A stretch of 64,000 nucleotides of DNA from Saccharibacillus alkalitolerans (GTDB lineage: Bacteria; Bacillota; Bacilli; Paenibacillales; Paenibacillaceae), in assembly GCF_011090185.1 (NCBI RefSeq), contig NZ_JAAFGS010000007.1, positions 62,001 to 126,000 on the forward strand, written 5' to 3'. Below the pieces are notes generated by a model. That model searched no databases, had not been told where the DNA came from, and saw nothing but the letters and a program-made list of their open reading frames with translations. Below, piece after piece: positions 42,779 through 51,875 of this stretch. Each line of letters opens with the position of its first letter. Positions within the stretch are counted from its first letter, which is position 1. Position numbers and translations under genes: made by a program.

Positions 42779-44371
42779 TCAATTTTTCAAGCGATAAAGC
42801 GTGTAGAAATAAGGGCTGCCTTCGAACGTTTGTCTTTGCTGCGCGACGGGTTCGTAATAATCGTACAATTCCTGCGGAGGGTCCGCGTCGGGATCGACAT
42901 CGTGTTCATCGACGGTTACGAGCACGTAGTCGGTCTGTTTTTCGCGTATGTAGCGCCGCTGTTCGTCCATGTTTTCCGGGAAGTTGGCGTATTTGAAGTT
43001 CTGCTTCTGGAAAAAGCGCTGCTCCGGCACGATGCCCGTCGTCGTGAACAATCCCCGGTCCAGGCTGCCGTAGTTGAGCAGCGTCGCGTCCTCGTCCCGT
43101 TCGACGATTTCCGCGAAGCGGTACTGCATCAGATCTGCCCGCGCCACGCCCGTCATCGGCACGTTGTGGTTGAACAGATACGTGAGCGGCAGCGTGAACA
43201 GAAGGGCGAGCGCGGACAGACCTACGGCCAGGCGCGGCGTCAGCCGGTCCTTGGAGCGGCGGCGCAGCAGATCGAGCAGCACGATCCAACCGAACACCAT
43301 GAACGGCGCAATGATCAAGAAGTAGTACACGTAGCCTTTGCCGCCTCCGTATACGCCCAGCACGAGAAAGGCGAGCGCGGCGATCAGCGAAATCCGGCCG
43401 GCAAGCGGAGGCAGCCATCTTTTCGACAGCGGGAAAAAGACGGCCGCCAGACAGATCAGGGCAAACGCGGGGCTGTCGAAGAGATTGTCCCGGAAACGGT
43501 AAGCGACGAGCATCAATTTATCCGTGAGCGTCGCGTCTTCTCCGTAAAAACGGAAGTTCGAGAGAATGTACGTGTCGATCCACTGCGGAATCGCTTGGTT
43601 AACGCCGAAATAAACGATCCACGGAAGGGCGGACAGCGCCATGCCGGCGAGGAACACGAGGCAGCTTATCAGCGAGCGGACGACCTGCCGATTCAGCAGC
43701 ATGCAGAAGAACAAAGCCGCCATCCAGCCGAACCAGAAGCCGAGCATCGAATATTTGATCCACAGCGCAAGGCCCGCCATGATACCGTTGGTCAGCAGCA
43801 TGGAATAAGGGACGGGACCCGGGTAGTGCTGCTTAAAATAGCGCAGAAGCGAATACAGGCTGAACGCCAGCAGCGGCAGCGTGAATTCTTCGGCGCTGTC
43901 TCCGTGCGAGAAGCTGGGCAGATTGAGCAGCACGGCGGCAAACAGCGGCAGTGCGATCAGCGAGTAGCGGGAGCCGACAAAAAGCGTCATGATTTTATGT
44001 ATGCCGTAGAGGAATAGCGCAAACGAGACCGTTTCGAATAAGTATACGCCCAGGAACGTCCGATTCGAAATGAGGTAGGCGAGGCCGTGAATGAAATACA
44101 GCAGGGGACCTTTTTGTTCGAATAGGTCGCGGTAGGGAACCAGACCCTGCATCATGCCTTTTCCCATCGTGAAAAAAGAATTGGCGTCGACCCAGTCGTT
44201 CAGCGGATACAGCGGCGAAGATTTGGTGCAGAGCAGCAGCAGGACGGCGGACACGATCAGGCACCACAAAGCGGCGAGAGATTCGAACGCTCGGGCGGGC
44301 GCCCTTTCCTTCGGGGATGACGTTAGGGCAGAAGGCCCGGAGTCGGGGAGAGGAATAACGGTTCTTTGCAT
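42779..44371 (-). CDS. Polytopic GT-C-type glycosyltransferase
   Basis: A 530-residue membrane protein with about eleven hydrophobic segments. The first outside loop has NDWVDANSFFTMGKGMMQGLVPYRDLFEQKGPLLYF, where the acidic residues fit the catalytic loop of the PMT/ArnT-like GT-C fold. The C-terminal 110 residues are a soluble outside domain (YVLVTVDEHDVDPDADPP...). Such proteins take sugar from a lipid phosphate carrier and add it to surface polymers. It is followed by a GtrB-like GT2 that would supply that carrier, so the two form a glycosylation module. Sugar and target are unknown. Confidence 0.75.
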   Translation of the reverse strand: MQRTVIPLPDSGPSALTSSPKERAPARAFESLAALWCLIVSAVLLLLCTKSSPLYPLNDWVDANSFFTMGKGMMQGLVPYRDLFEQKGPLLYFIHGLAYLISNRTFLGVYLFETVSFALFLYGIHKIMTLFVGSRYSLIALPLFAAVLLNLPSFSHGDSAEEFTLPLLAFSLYSLLRYFKQHYPGPVPYSMLLTNGIMAGLALWIKYSMLGFWFGWMAALFFCMLLNRQVVRSLISCLVFLAGMALSALPWIVYFGVNQAIPQWIDTYILSNFRFYGEDATLTDKLMLVAYRFRDNLFDSPAFALICLAAVFFPLSKRWLPPLAGRISLIAALAFLVLGVYGGGKGYVYYFLIIAPFMVFGWIVLLDLLRRRSKDRLTPRLAVGLSALALLFTLPLTYLFNHNVPMTGVARADLMQYRFAEIVERDEDATLLNYGSLDRGLFTTTGIVPEQRFFQKQNFKYANFPENMDEQRRYIREKQTDYVLVTVDEHDVDPDADPPQELYDYYEPVAQQRQTFEGSPYFYTLYRLKN

Positions 44372-44705
44372 GAGGAAGCTCCTTTGTCGACAAATTGGGG
44401 GACTTTTGATTCATACAGGCGATGCAGATTAATTACCCCTTTTTTAGAAAATGATTCATATCAAATGAGATAAGTAAAAAGGTAAAATATGGTCGTTACA
44501 AATACGTTTTCGATAATATAAAAGTTAACTACAAGCAAGTTATATGAAGAAAACGCTCTCATTGCTGAACTTTTGGGCTTATTTAGTTAACTTTTTTGTT
44601 ATTTATTTTAGGAAACATGAAGGGGATCGAAAAGCGGCGGCGAAAAAGAAATAAGAGCAAGGCGAGTTTCAGAGAGATCCCATTCCAGAGGAGGCATACA
44701 CCCAC
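44372..44705. other. AT-rich intergenic region before GH43
   Basis: 334 bp between divergent genes, clearly richer in AT than the surroundings. It holds the promoters of the GT-C gene (minus) and the GH43 gene (plus), and a near-consensus cre (44548-44561, listed). No terminator or repeat was seen. Confidence 0.6.
44548..44561. promoter_or_regulatory. Candidate CcpA-binding cre site
   Basis: AGAAAACGCTCTCA matches the consensus TGWAANCGNTNWCA at all but the first base. It stands 145 nt before the GH43 start, in the AT-rich promoter region, where CcpA repression of a sugar-polymer hydrolase would be expected. Confidence 0.6.
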
Positions 44706-47234
44706 ATGAACCGCAGTAAGCTTATTCGCAATTCCGCTCTTCTTTTGTCGCTGGTCCTGCTGACCCCGATGTCAGCCGGATGCCAGAACGAAGCGCGCGC
44801 CGCCGAGGCGGGCGTTCCGAACACCCCTCCGACGTTCTCGGAAGTGTCCGTGCATGACCCTTCGATCGTCAAGGACGGCAGCACGTATTACGTCTTCGGT
44901 TCGCATATCGCGGCCGCGAAATCGACGGACCTGATGAACTGGAGCTCTTTTGCAAACGGTTACAAGACGCCCGGCAATACGATCTACGGCGATCTGTCGA
45001 AAAACCTCGCCGGTTCGTTCGCCTGGGCGGGCGAGAACGACTCCGACAGCAAGGGCGGATTCGCCGTTTGGGCGCCGGACGTATTCTGGAACAAAGATTA
45101 CGTCAATAAGGACGGTTCCAAAGGCGCATATATGACTTACTACAGCGCGTCTTCCACGTACATCCGCTCGGCGATCGGTTTTGCGGTGTCGAAAAACATC
45201 GAGGGGCCTTACGAGTACGGCGGTACGGTCATGTACTCCGGATTCACGGAGAACGAAGCGTACGACAAGGACAGCAAGGTCAACAAGAAGTGGACGAACA
45301 CGCACATCGACGAGCTGATCGGCGAAGGCAAGCTGAACGGCGAGAACGAAAAATGGTTCAACGCCGACGGCTCGTATAACAACCAGCAGTATCCGAACGC
45401 GATCGACGCGGCGCTGTCCTACGATACGAAGGGCCGGCTGTGGATGACGTACGGCTCCTGGTCCGGCGGCATTTTCCTGCTGGAGATCGACAAGAAGACC
45501 GGCCAGCCGATCTTCCCGGGCAAGGACAGCTCGACGAAAGACGGACGCATGGTCGACCGCTATTTCGGCACGAAAATCGCGGGCGGCTACGGCAAATCCG
45601 GCGAAGGCCCGTACATCGAATACAATAAGAGCACGAAGTATTACTATCTGTACGTGACCTACGGCTGGCTCGGCGCGGACGGCGGCTACAATATGCGCGT
45701 ATTCCGTTCGAAAAACATCGACGGCCCTTACACCGATTCGCTCGGTCAGAGCGCGGTGCTGCCGGCGGGAACGGAAAATACGGAGATCGGCAACAAGCTG
45801 ATCGGCAACTTCCTGTTCGAACGCGAAGCGGGCGACCCGGGCACGGGCATCGGCTACGGTTACGTGTCGGCCGGACACAATTCCGTGTATACGGACGAAA
45901 AGAGCGGGCAGATGTTCCTCGTCTTCCATACGAGATTCCCGCAGCAGGGCGAGGCGCACGAGCTGCGCATCCACCAAATGTTCATGAACAAGGACGGCTG
46001 GCCGGTCGTGGCGCCTTACCGCTACGGCGGCGAGAAGCTGGCCAAGGTGAAAAAAGACGATATCGCGGGCGATTACGCTTTCGTGAATCACGGCAAAGCC
46101 TACTCCGGCGATATTTTGGAGCCGCAGCCGATCAAATTGAATGCAAACGGCACGGTCACGGGAGCGCTGGAAGGCAAATGGCGCAAAAACGCCGACAACA
46201 AAGCCAAGCTGACGCTGGGCGGCCAAGAGTTTGACGGCGTGTTCCTGCGTCAGTGGGATCCGGTGTCGCAGTCGAACGTCATGACGTTCACGGCGGTATC
46301 GGAAAAGGGCGAGTCGGCCTGGGGTACGCGTCTGGCGGATCTGAGCGACGAGCAGGTCGTGGCGAACGTGGCGGCCGGCTTGAACCTCGGCGACACGAGC
46401 CGCGTGACGGCGGATCTGAAGCTGCCGACGATCGGCAGCCGCGGAACGTCGATTGCATGGAGCAGCTCCGACGAGGGAGTCGTGTCTTCGTCGGGTAAAA
46501 TCACCCGTCCCGAGGAAGGACAGCCGGCAGGCCAAGCGACGCTGACCGCCGCGATCGTCAAAGGAAGCGCGAAGAAGACGATGACGTTCGAAGTGACGGT
46601 GCTGCCTTACGAAAATGCGGACCTGACCGCGCATTACGCGTTCGAAAACAATTTGTCGGACAGCGAAGGCAAGTTTGCGGACGGCAGCGTCATCGGCGAC
46701 CGGATCGGCAAGGAAGGCGGCAAGCTGAGCTATTCGGCCGGCGTGCAGGGGCAGGCGGCGTCGTTCGACGGCAGCACCGGCATCAGCCTGCCGGGCGACC
46801 TGATTCAGAGTTCGTCGTATTCCGTCTCGCTCTGGGTAAAGCCGGAGCAGCTGACGACCTATACGCCGGCGTTCTTCGCGGCGAAAGACGATACGCACTG
46901 GCTGAGTCTGCTGCCGAAAGGCGGAGTAGGCGACCAGACGATGGTCTGGGGCGGAAGCGCAAGCTGGTACGACGGCGCGACCGGAGTGAAGATTCCCGCG
47001 AACAAGTGGAGCCATCTGGCCTTCTCCGTAGATGAAGGCACGCTGTCCGTCTATGTGAACGGCGAGCGGAAATTTACCGGAACCGGCTTCCCGAACCTGT
47101 TCTCGGAAGGCGCGAAAGGCACGTTTACGCTCGGCGCCAACTGGTGGGACGCGGCGTTCAAAGGACAGATCGACGAGCTGCGCGTGTACGAAGGCGCGCT
47201 GACGTCGGTACAGGCGGCGGAGCTGGCGAAGTAA
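44706..47234 (+). CDS. GH43 endo-arabinanase lipoprotein with Ig-like and LamG modules
   Basis: An 842-residue exported enzyme with lipobox MSAGC (Cys 26). The GH43 five-blade propeller (about 45-430) has the base Asp in VHDPSIVKDG and the acid Glu in GEGPYIEYN, with WAPDVFW for the middle Asp. It resembles B. subtilis AbnB (YxiA), the Ca-dependent arabinan endo-1,5-alpha-L-arabinanase, including the GH43 C-terminal beta-domain (about 440-545). An atrophied Ig-like domain (about 550-635) and a LamG domain (about 645-842) follow. It would cut arabinan at the cell surface, feeding the internal GH51 enzyme. GAGGAGG lies 11 nt before the ATG. A cre-like site lies upstream. Confidence 0.9.
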   Translation: MNRSKLIRNSALLLSLVLLTPMSAGCQNEARAAEAGVPNTPPTFSEVSVHDPSIVKDGSTYYVFGSHIAAAKSTDLMNWSSFANGYKTPGNTIYGDLSKNLAGSFAWAGENDSDSKGGFAVWAPDVFWNKDYVNKDGSKGAYMTYYSASSTYIRSAIGFAVSKNIEGPYEYGGTVMYSGFTENEAYDKDSKVNKKWTNTHIDELIGEGKLNGENEKWFNADGSYNNQQYPNAIDAALSYDTKGRLWMTYGSWSGGIFLLEIDKKTGQPIFPGKDSSTKDGRMVDRYFGTKIAGGYGKSGEGPYIEYNKSTKYYYLYVTYGWLGADGGYNMRVFRSKNIDGPYTDSLGQSAVLPAGTENTEIGNKLIGNFLFEREAGDPGTGIGYGYVSAGHNSVYTDEKSGQMFLVFHTRFPQQGEAHELRIHQMFMNKDGWPVVAPYRYGGEKLAKVKKDDIAGDYAFVNHGKAYSGDILEPQPIKLNANGTVTGALEGKWRKNADNKAKLTLGGQEFDGVFLRQWDPVSQSNVMTFTAVSEKGESAWGTRLADLSDEQVVANVAAGLNLGDTSRVTADLKLPTIGSRGTSIAWSSSDEGVVSSSGKITRPEEGQPAGQATLTAAIVKGSAKKTMTFEVTVLPYENADLTAHYAFENNLSDSEGKFADGSVIGDRIGKEGGKLSYSAGVQGQAASFDGSTGISLPGDLIQSSSYSVSLWVKPEQLTTYTPAFFAAKDDTHWLSLLPKGGVGDQTMVWGGSASWYDGATGVKIPANKWSHLAFSVDEGTLSVYVNGERKFTGTGFPNLFSEGAKGTFTLGANWWDAAFKGQIDELRVYEGALTSVQAAELAK

Positions 47235-47265
47235 GGACGGCCGCTGATCGGGCAAAACGAAAAAA

Positions 47266-47300
47266 GAGAAAGCGCCGTTTCGTGCGAACGGCGCTTTTTC
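47266..47300 (+). terminator. Terminator of the GH43 gene
   Basis: AAAGCGCCGTT-N7-AACGGCGCTTTTTC, 35 nt after the stop. Confidence 0.9.
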
Positions 47301-47424
47301 GCGTCCGGAACGTTCTCGGTCCGCATATTTTATGGGGATTCGGCTCTTTAAGACGTTAAAGTGTGATATAATGGAAAGATTCGCAGCAGCACGTTCGCAT
47401 CTTTTAAAAAGAGGAGGTCGATCC

Positions 47425-47652
47425 ATGAGCACGTTCCAGGATTGGAATCTAAAAGTCAAAAAGACGTTCAACGCAACGAGCAACGAACAGGTATTGACCG
47501 TGACGGAAGCGGGGAGTCTGCTCGGCTTGACCAAGGATCAGATGAAGGTATACGTGGACAAAAACAAGCTGACCAAGGTGCCGATCATGCGAAGCACTCA
47601 TCGTTATCTGGTGCTGCAAAAAGAGATGGACGAAATTTTGAAAAAACTTTAA
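47425..47652 (+). CDS. Small MerR/excisionase-type HTH protein
   Basis: A 75-residue protein. VLTVTEAGSLLGLTKDQMKVYVDKNKLTKVPIMRSTHRYLVLQKEMDEILKK reads as a DNA-binding-domain of the excisionase/MerR-like winged-helix kind (helix-turn-helix, then a wing with a His-Arg-Tyr and a last helix). AGAGGAGG stands 7 nt before the ATG, and TATAAT at 47367-47372 is a likely -10. It is a single gene next to tRNA-Leu. No recombinase is near, so a role as a phage excisionase is not supported; it is probably a host regulator. Confidence 0.75.
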   Translation: MSTFQDWNLKVKKTFNATSNEQVLTVTEAGSLLGLTKDQMKVYVDKNKLTKVPIMRSTHRYLVLQKEMDEILKKL

Positions 47653-47729
47653 AAGAAAGCTTGCCATCTCGCCGGAAGCATGATATATTATTTCTTGTGC
47701 TCGCGAGGTAATCGCGGTCATCAAGATAT

Positions 47730-47813
<84 letters not shown>

Positions 47814-47829
47814 TCTTACTTTTTAAACC

Positions 47830-47873
47830 AAGGCCCGGATTTCTGATATCGATCAGAGGTTCGGGTCTTTTTT
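47830..47873 (+). terminator. Terminator after tRNA-Leu
   Basis: GGCCCGGATTTCTGAT pairs, with G-U pairs, with ATCAGAGGTTCGGGTC, followed by six T. Confidence 0.85.
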
Positions 47874-47967
47874 CGTCTGTTTATCGGTAACGATCAAGGT
47901 TCGGGAATGAAGTAATCGATGGCAGCGTTTTCCCGCCGAACAAATCGGAAAAATGCCGCCAGCGGCC

Positions 47968-47996
47968 TTGTCCTGCCCGGAGAACAGTGTTATATT
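47968..47996 (+). promoter_or_regulatory. SigmaA-type promoter of the structured RNA
   Basis: TTGTCC (47968-47973), 17-nt spacer, TATATT (47991-47996). Transcription would start near 48003, at the first base pair of the RNA described next. Confidence 0.75.
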
Positions 47997-48001
47997 GGCA
48001 A

Positions 48002-48137
48002 GCGTGGCGGAACTGACGGTATCTCGACTGAGTCCGGCAGCCGGGTCTCAAGAAGCCCGCAGCTTCCCAACGAACGCCTAACTCAACGATAGTCAGCCAC
48101 GCTCTTCAGCCCTTGCGGCGCTGGAAGAGCGTTTTTG
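48002..48137 (+). ncRNA. Structured leader or small RNA before the MATE gene, class not recognised
   Basis: A compact RNA with its own promoter and terminator. Outer stem GCGTGG/CCACGC (48002-48007 with 48097-48102) continues as CTGAC/GTCAG and, past a GG bulge, TATC/GATA (ends 48088-48096). Inside are hairpin TGAG-T-CCGG-CAG-CCGG-GT-CTCA and hairpin GAAGC-CCGCA-GCTTC, then a single-stranded stretch. The outer stem's 3' strand overlaps by three bases the 5' arm of a terminator (48100-48137, CGCTCTTC...GAAGAGCGTTTTTG). The MATE gene starts 48 nt later. This is the layout of a terminator-type riboswitch, but it does not match guanidine, yybP-ykoY or other leaders I know; a free small RNA is also possible. 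Confidence 0.6.
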
Positions 48138-48184
48138 TTTTTGGATCAAGACATTCAAAATTTACGGATAAAGAAGGGTAAGAC

Positions 48185-49576
48185 ATGGCAGAAACGGACA
48201 TACGCATGGGGCGCCGGAGCGCGCTGTTGGACAGATATCTCTCCGGACGCTCGATCGATTACAAACAGATCATTTCTTTGTTTATCCCGCTGCTCGTCGA
48301 CCAGATCTTCATCGTCGGGCTCAACCTCGTCAACACGGCGATGATCAGTTCGGCGGGGGTGGACGCGGTCAGCGCGGTCAATATGGTCGACTCGCTGAAC
48401 GTCTTCCTGCTCAGCATCTTCGTCGCGGTGGCGACGGGCGGTACGGTGGTGGTGGCGCAGTATAAAGGCAGCGGCAACGCCAACATGGTCTCCCGGTCGA
48501 CGGCGGGCGCTGCATCGGCCGTCTCGCTGCTGGCGCTGGTGATCGGCCTCGTCATGATCGTGTTCCATAATCCGCTGCTGAACCTGCTGTTCGGCTCGGC
48601 GGAGCCGGCCGTCATGGAGCTGGCCCGCACGTACACGATCGGCAGCGGCATCTCGTACTTGGGCATTGCGTTCGTCGAGGCGGTATGCGGCGCGCTGCGC
48701 GGCATCGGCCGGACCAGGGCGTCGCTCGCGCTGTCGCTCGTGATGAACCTGAGCTACGTCGGCTTGAATCTGCTGTTCATCAACGGGCTCGACCTGGGCG
48801 TGCTGGGCATGACGCTGTCGGTCAACATCTCGCGTTATCTGGCGGCGGCCTGCGCGGTATACTATCTGATCAAGATCGATGCCGAGCTGCGGCTGCGGAT
48901 TCGGGACTTTTTCGAAGTCGGCCTCGATATGCTGAAAAGGGTATTCAAAATCGGCATGCCGTTCGCGGCGGAGCAGATGTTTTTCAACGGCGGCAAGATT
49001 CTGACCCAGGTATTCATCGTCAGCATGGGCACGCACGCGATCGCGACCAACGCGATCAGCGGCGCGCTGGCCGGCGTGATGCAGATTCCCGCCAACGCGC
49101 TGTCGCTGACGCTGATCACGGTCGTCGGTCAGTGCATGGGGCGCCGCGACGTGAAGGACGCCAAGAAGCTGACCAAGTCTTTCGTCGTGCTGGGCTCGTT
49201 TTTCTATCTGCTGATGGGCCTCATCATCCTGCCGCTGTTCCACCCGCTGATCGGCATGTTCAATCCGCCGGCGGACATCGTGGACGACATCTTCCTGATC
49301 GTGCTGATCAATACGGTCGCGCAGATTCCGCTCTGGTCGATCAGCTTCATGATTCCGTCCGCGCTGCGCGCGGCGGGCGACGCCAAATTCACCTCGGTCG
49401 TGTCCATGCTGTCGATGTGGCTGTTCCGCGTCGTGCTGGGCTATATTCTCGGCGTCGTGTTCGAACTCGGCATCCTCGGCGTCTGGCTGGCGATGGACTG
49501 CGAATGGGCGATCCGGGGCGGCATCTTCATCTGGCGGTTCATGGGGCGGAAATGGTATCGGCATAAGCTGATTTGA
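48185..49576 (+). CDS. MATE-family multidrug efflux protein
   Basis: A 463-residue integral membrane protein with twelve hydrophobic segments in two related halves. The first shows LFIPLLVDQIFIVGLNLVNTAMISSAGVDAVSAVNMVDS, the second KIGMPFAAEQMFFNGGKILTQVFIVSMGTHAIATNAI, both typical of MATE. These transporters export cationic compounds in exchange for Na+ or H+. AGAAGGG stands 6-8 nt before the ATG. It follows a structured RNA with a terminator, which may control it. It is a single gene ended by a terminator. Confidence 0.9.
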   Translation: MAETDIRMGRRSALLDRYLSGRSIDYKQIISLFIPLLVDQIFIVGLNLVNTAMISSAGVDAVSAVNMVDSLNVFLLSIFVAVATGGTVVVAQYKGSGNANMVSRSTAGAASAVSLLALVIGLVMIVFHNPLLNLLFGSAEPAVMELARTYTIGSGISYLGIAFVEAVCGALRGIGRTRASLALSLVMNLSYVGLNLLFINGLDLGVLGMTLSVNISRYLAAACAVYYLIKIDAELRLRIRDFFEVGLDMLKRVFKIGMPFAAEQMFFNGGKILTQVFIVSMGTHAIATNAISGALAGVMQIPANALSLTLITVVGQCMGRRDVKDAKKLTKSFVVLGSFFYLLMGLIILPLFHPLIGMFNPPADIVDDIFLIVLINTVAQIPLWSISFMIPSALRAAGDAKFTSVVSMLSMWLFRVVLGYILGVVFELGILGVWLAMDCEWAIRGGIFIWRFMGRKWYRHKLI

Positions 49577-49595
49577 AAACGCGTTATATCGTAAC

Positions 49596-49643
49596 GAAAA
49601 AACCATGCGGAGAGATCGCGGCGATCTTTCGGCATGGTTTTTG
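49596..49643. terminator. Bidirectional terminator
   Basis: AAAAAACCATGC (49597-49608) pairs with GCATGGTTTTTG (49632-49643), with an inner GAGATCGC/GCGATCTT stem. It lies between the convergent MATE and secreted-protein genes. Confidence 0.9.
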
Positions 49644-49654
49644 TTTGGGCGGAT

Positions 49655-50458
49655 TCAGCGGCGTCGCGTTCTGCGCGATTTCTTCATTTTCAGCAGGAGC
49701 GCTCCTCCGACTGTCACGAACCCGATAGCCGCTATGATCGGCACGATCGGAAGAGTCGAGCGGGCGGGAGAAGGATCGGCTTCGGCGTCAAAGCCTGCCT
49801 GAATGAGCGGAATTCGAGCTTTTTCGGAGGGGGAGAATCCGGGCTCGAGTCTCCTTGCGTCAATTCGCTCATAGAGCTCCCGGATCGGATGCGCGGTATG
49901 GGTGAGGATATCGAAAAATTGAGGAGCTTCGTCCGTCTCCACATAAAATCCCCGGATTCGGAAATTGGGATCGTGGATATAGGTTGCGCGCTGAGCGGAA
50001 GGGATGTGTTTGGTGATGTCATTCAGCTCTCGATCCAGATCGGCAATCGGAGTGACATCGACAATTTCCCATTCGTTCATACCCTGCTCAACCTCCACGG
50101 TTCCGACCGTTTTTCCTGCCAGGCGCAAAGGAAATTCGTAGCCCATCCCGAAAAAGTCATGCCCTTCCAGGGAGATTTGCTGCACCATGATCCCGTTTCC
50201 CAATCGGGCCTGCCGAAAATCGCCGTCCGTATCGTAACGCTTTTTCATGCTGTTCAAGTATTCGGCGAAATGTTCGTCGAACAATGCTTGAATCTCCTCT
50301 GTCATCACGGGGCTGACGTAATCGACGACGGGTCCGGCGTTTGCCGGATTGTGCAGCATGCATGAAAAAGCGAAAATGGCCAGGCCGATCCTTAATCGTT
50401 TCCCCGTCTTCATCTGGATTACGTCTTGGTTCGGTCGAATGCCGCAAGAATTGAACAT
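49655..50458 (-). CDS. Hypothetical exported, membrane-anchored protein
   Basis: A 267-residue protein with an N-terminal export signal (hydrophobic IGLAIFAFSCML, cut near ANA at about 41) and a C-terminal anchor (TLPIVPIIAAIGFVTVGGALLL) followed by a basic tail, so most of it lies outside the cell. No domain was recognised. Two starts are possible; the ATG at 50458 has AAGGGAGGGG upstream, while the one at 50413 gives a more usual signal length but no site. It is divergent from the HAD phosphatase gene. Confidence 0.6.
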   Translation of the reverse strand: MFNSCGIRPNQDVIQMKTGKRLRIGLAIFAFSCMLHNPANAGPVVDYVSPVMTEEIQALFDEHFAEYLNSMKKRYDTDGDFRQARLGNGIMVQQISLEGHDFFGMGYEFPLRLAGKTVGTVEVEQGMNEWEIVDVTPIADLDRELNDITKHIPSAQRATYIHDPNFRIRGFYVETDEAPQFFDILTHTAHPIRELYERIDARRLEPGFSPSEKARIPLIQAGFDAEADPSPARSTLPIVPIIAAIGFVTVGGALLLKMKKSRRTRRR

Positions 50459-50556
50459 CGCCCGGTCCCCTCCCTTTTTATAGTAGAATGTAGAAAGAGA
50501 AAAGCTTGCTGTATGGTCTTGCGAGGGATGCGGCTTGGCTGGAGGGAGAGATTTTC

Positions 50557-51282
50557 GTGTACAATTTCATTTTCGATATCGACGATACGGTCTATGACCA
50601 GATCATTCCGTTTAAAAAGGCGTTCGACCGAAACTTCGCGCAGTATGCCGCATTGTCGCTGGACGATCTGTACCGGCATAACCGTCATTTCAGCGACGAA
50701 GTGTTCGAGCAGACCGTGCGCGGGGAGATGACGCTGGAGGATATGCACGCTTACCGGATCACGGAAGCTTTTCGGGTGATGGGCATCGAGATTTCGAGAG
50801 AAGAAGCGCTGCGATTCCAGCGGGATTACGCCGCTGCGCAGGGAGAACTTGAACCGACGCCGGATATGCGGGAAGCGCTGGACTACTGCCGGGATCGCGG
50901 ACTGAAGTGCGGCGTGATTACGAACGGACCGGCGGAGCATCAGCGCAAAAAAGTGAAGCAGCTCGGCATCTACGACTGGATCAAACGCGAGAACGTCGTC
51001 GTATCCGGCGAATTGGAGTTCATGAAGCCGGACGTGAGGATCTTCCGTCACGTCGAGCGGCTGCTCGGCATCAAGCCGGAGAACACGTACTATATCGGCG
51101 ACTCTTACGCGAACGATATCGTCGGCGCGAAAGGCGCGGGCTGGAAAGCGATCTGGATCGACCGCCGCGGCACGCGGGTTCCGGAAGGCGGCATGCAGCC
51201 GGACATCACGCTTCGCGGAAAGGATTCGGTCGCGGCGGCGATTCGGGGAATCTGCGAAATGGAGACCGAATCTGTTACCTGA
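50557..51282 (+). CDS. HAD-superfamily hydrolase
   Basis: A 241-residue phosphatase-type protein read from a GTG at 50557 with GGAGGGAG seven to eight nt upstream. Motif I is FDIDDTVYD (Asp nucleophile and acid/base Asp), motif II VITNGP, motif III the Lys in FMKPD, motif IV IGDSYANDIVGA. The helical cap lies between motifs I and II (subfamily IA). The pattern DIDDTVY is shared with YjjG-type nucleotidases, but the substrate is not fixed. Confidence 0.9.
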   Translation: MYNFIFDIDDTVYDQIIPFKKAFDRNFAQYAALSLDDLYRHNRHFSDEVFEQTVRGEMTLEDMHAYRITEAFRVMGIEISREEALRFQRDYAAAQGELEPTPDMREALDYCRDRGLKCGVITNGPAEHQRKKVKQLGIYDWIKRENVVVSGELEFMKPDVRIFRHVERLLGIKPENTYYIGDSYANDIVGAKGAGWKAIWIDRRGTRVPEGGMQPDITLRGKDSVAAAIRGICEMETESVT

Positions 51283-51332
51283 TCGAGCCTTACATGAATT
51301 AAGAGCGCTCGAAAAGGCTTGCCCCGCTTCGC

Positions 51333-51641
51333 TTATTTCCCCGGACGAAATACGCATTCGCAATCTTTGCAGTATAAGTATGTGTTGGCTTCTTGAACGG
51401 CTTTCTTTTTGCGGTCGGCCCTGCTTTTCAAGTAAATGACGATAAAAATGCTGAGCGGGATAAACAGCATGGTCGGAAGCGACGAAGAGAAAGGGATAGG
51501 GAGTTTCGAAAATTGGGATAAGGACAAAAACAGAATCGCGATGAGTATGACGCTTAAGCGGCCGTATCCGGGCTTCCTTGCGTATTTGTACCGGAACGCT
51601 ACCCGTCTGCCTCCGCATTGAGGGCAGTTTCGCCACTTCAT
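51333..51641 (-). CDS. Small zinc-ribbon membrane protein
   Basis: A 102-residue protein. It has CPQCGG at the N-terminus and CKDCEC near the C-terminus, which could bind one zinc, flanking two hydrophobic segments (about 29-45, 52-72). GAGAGG lies about 10 nt before the start. Function unknown; it is a single gene convergent with the HAD gene. Confidence 0.65.
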   Translation of the reverse strand: MKWRNCPQCGGRRVAFRYKYARKPGYGRLSVILIAILFLSLSQFSKLPIPFSSSLPTMLFIPLSIFIVIYLKSRADRKKKAVQEANTYLYCKDCECVFRPGK

Positions 51642-51875
51642 GATGAAAAATCCTCTCTTGTTCGCAGTCGAAACCGCGTTTTTTTGATCATGGAAATATG
51701 CATATGCTGACTGGCTTGTGTCAAGTTTATATTATCAACCAAAATCAGGATTCACAAGACAATCGGAAAGAATCGGTCGGCGATGCGGGAAAAACTCGGC
51801 GTGGCCTACATAACGAAACGCCGCTTATTGCGTTTAATATAATGAGGCAATGTTCAATAGAAAGGGGCTTATCTC

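Noticed and set aside
44772-47534. A 920-codon minus-strand frame opposite the GH43 gene
   Set aside because: Same antisense codon-bias effect; the plus strand has a complete lipoprotein enzyme.
48002-48102. A second tRNA-like gene near tRNA-Leu
   Set aside because: GTGGCGGAACTGAC resembles a tRNA-Leu D-arm region, but there is no T-arm, no anticodon arm and the closing stem is not an acceptor stem with discriminator.
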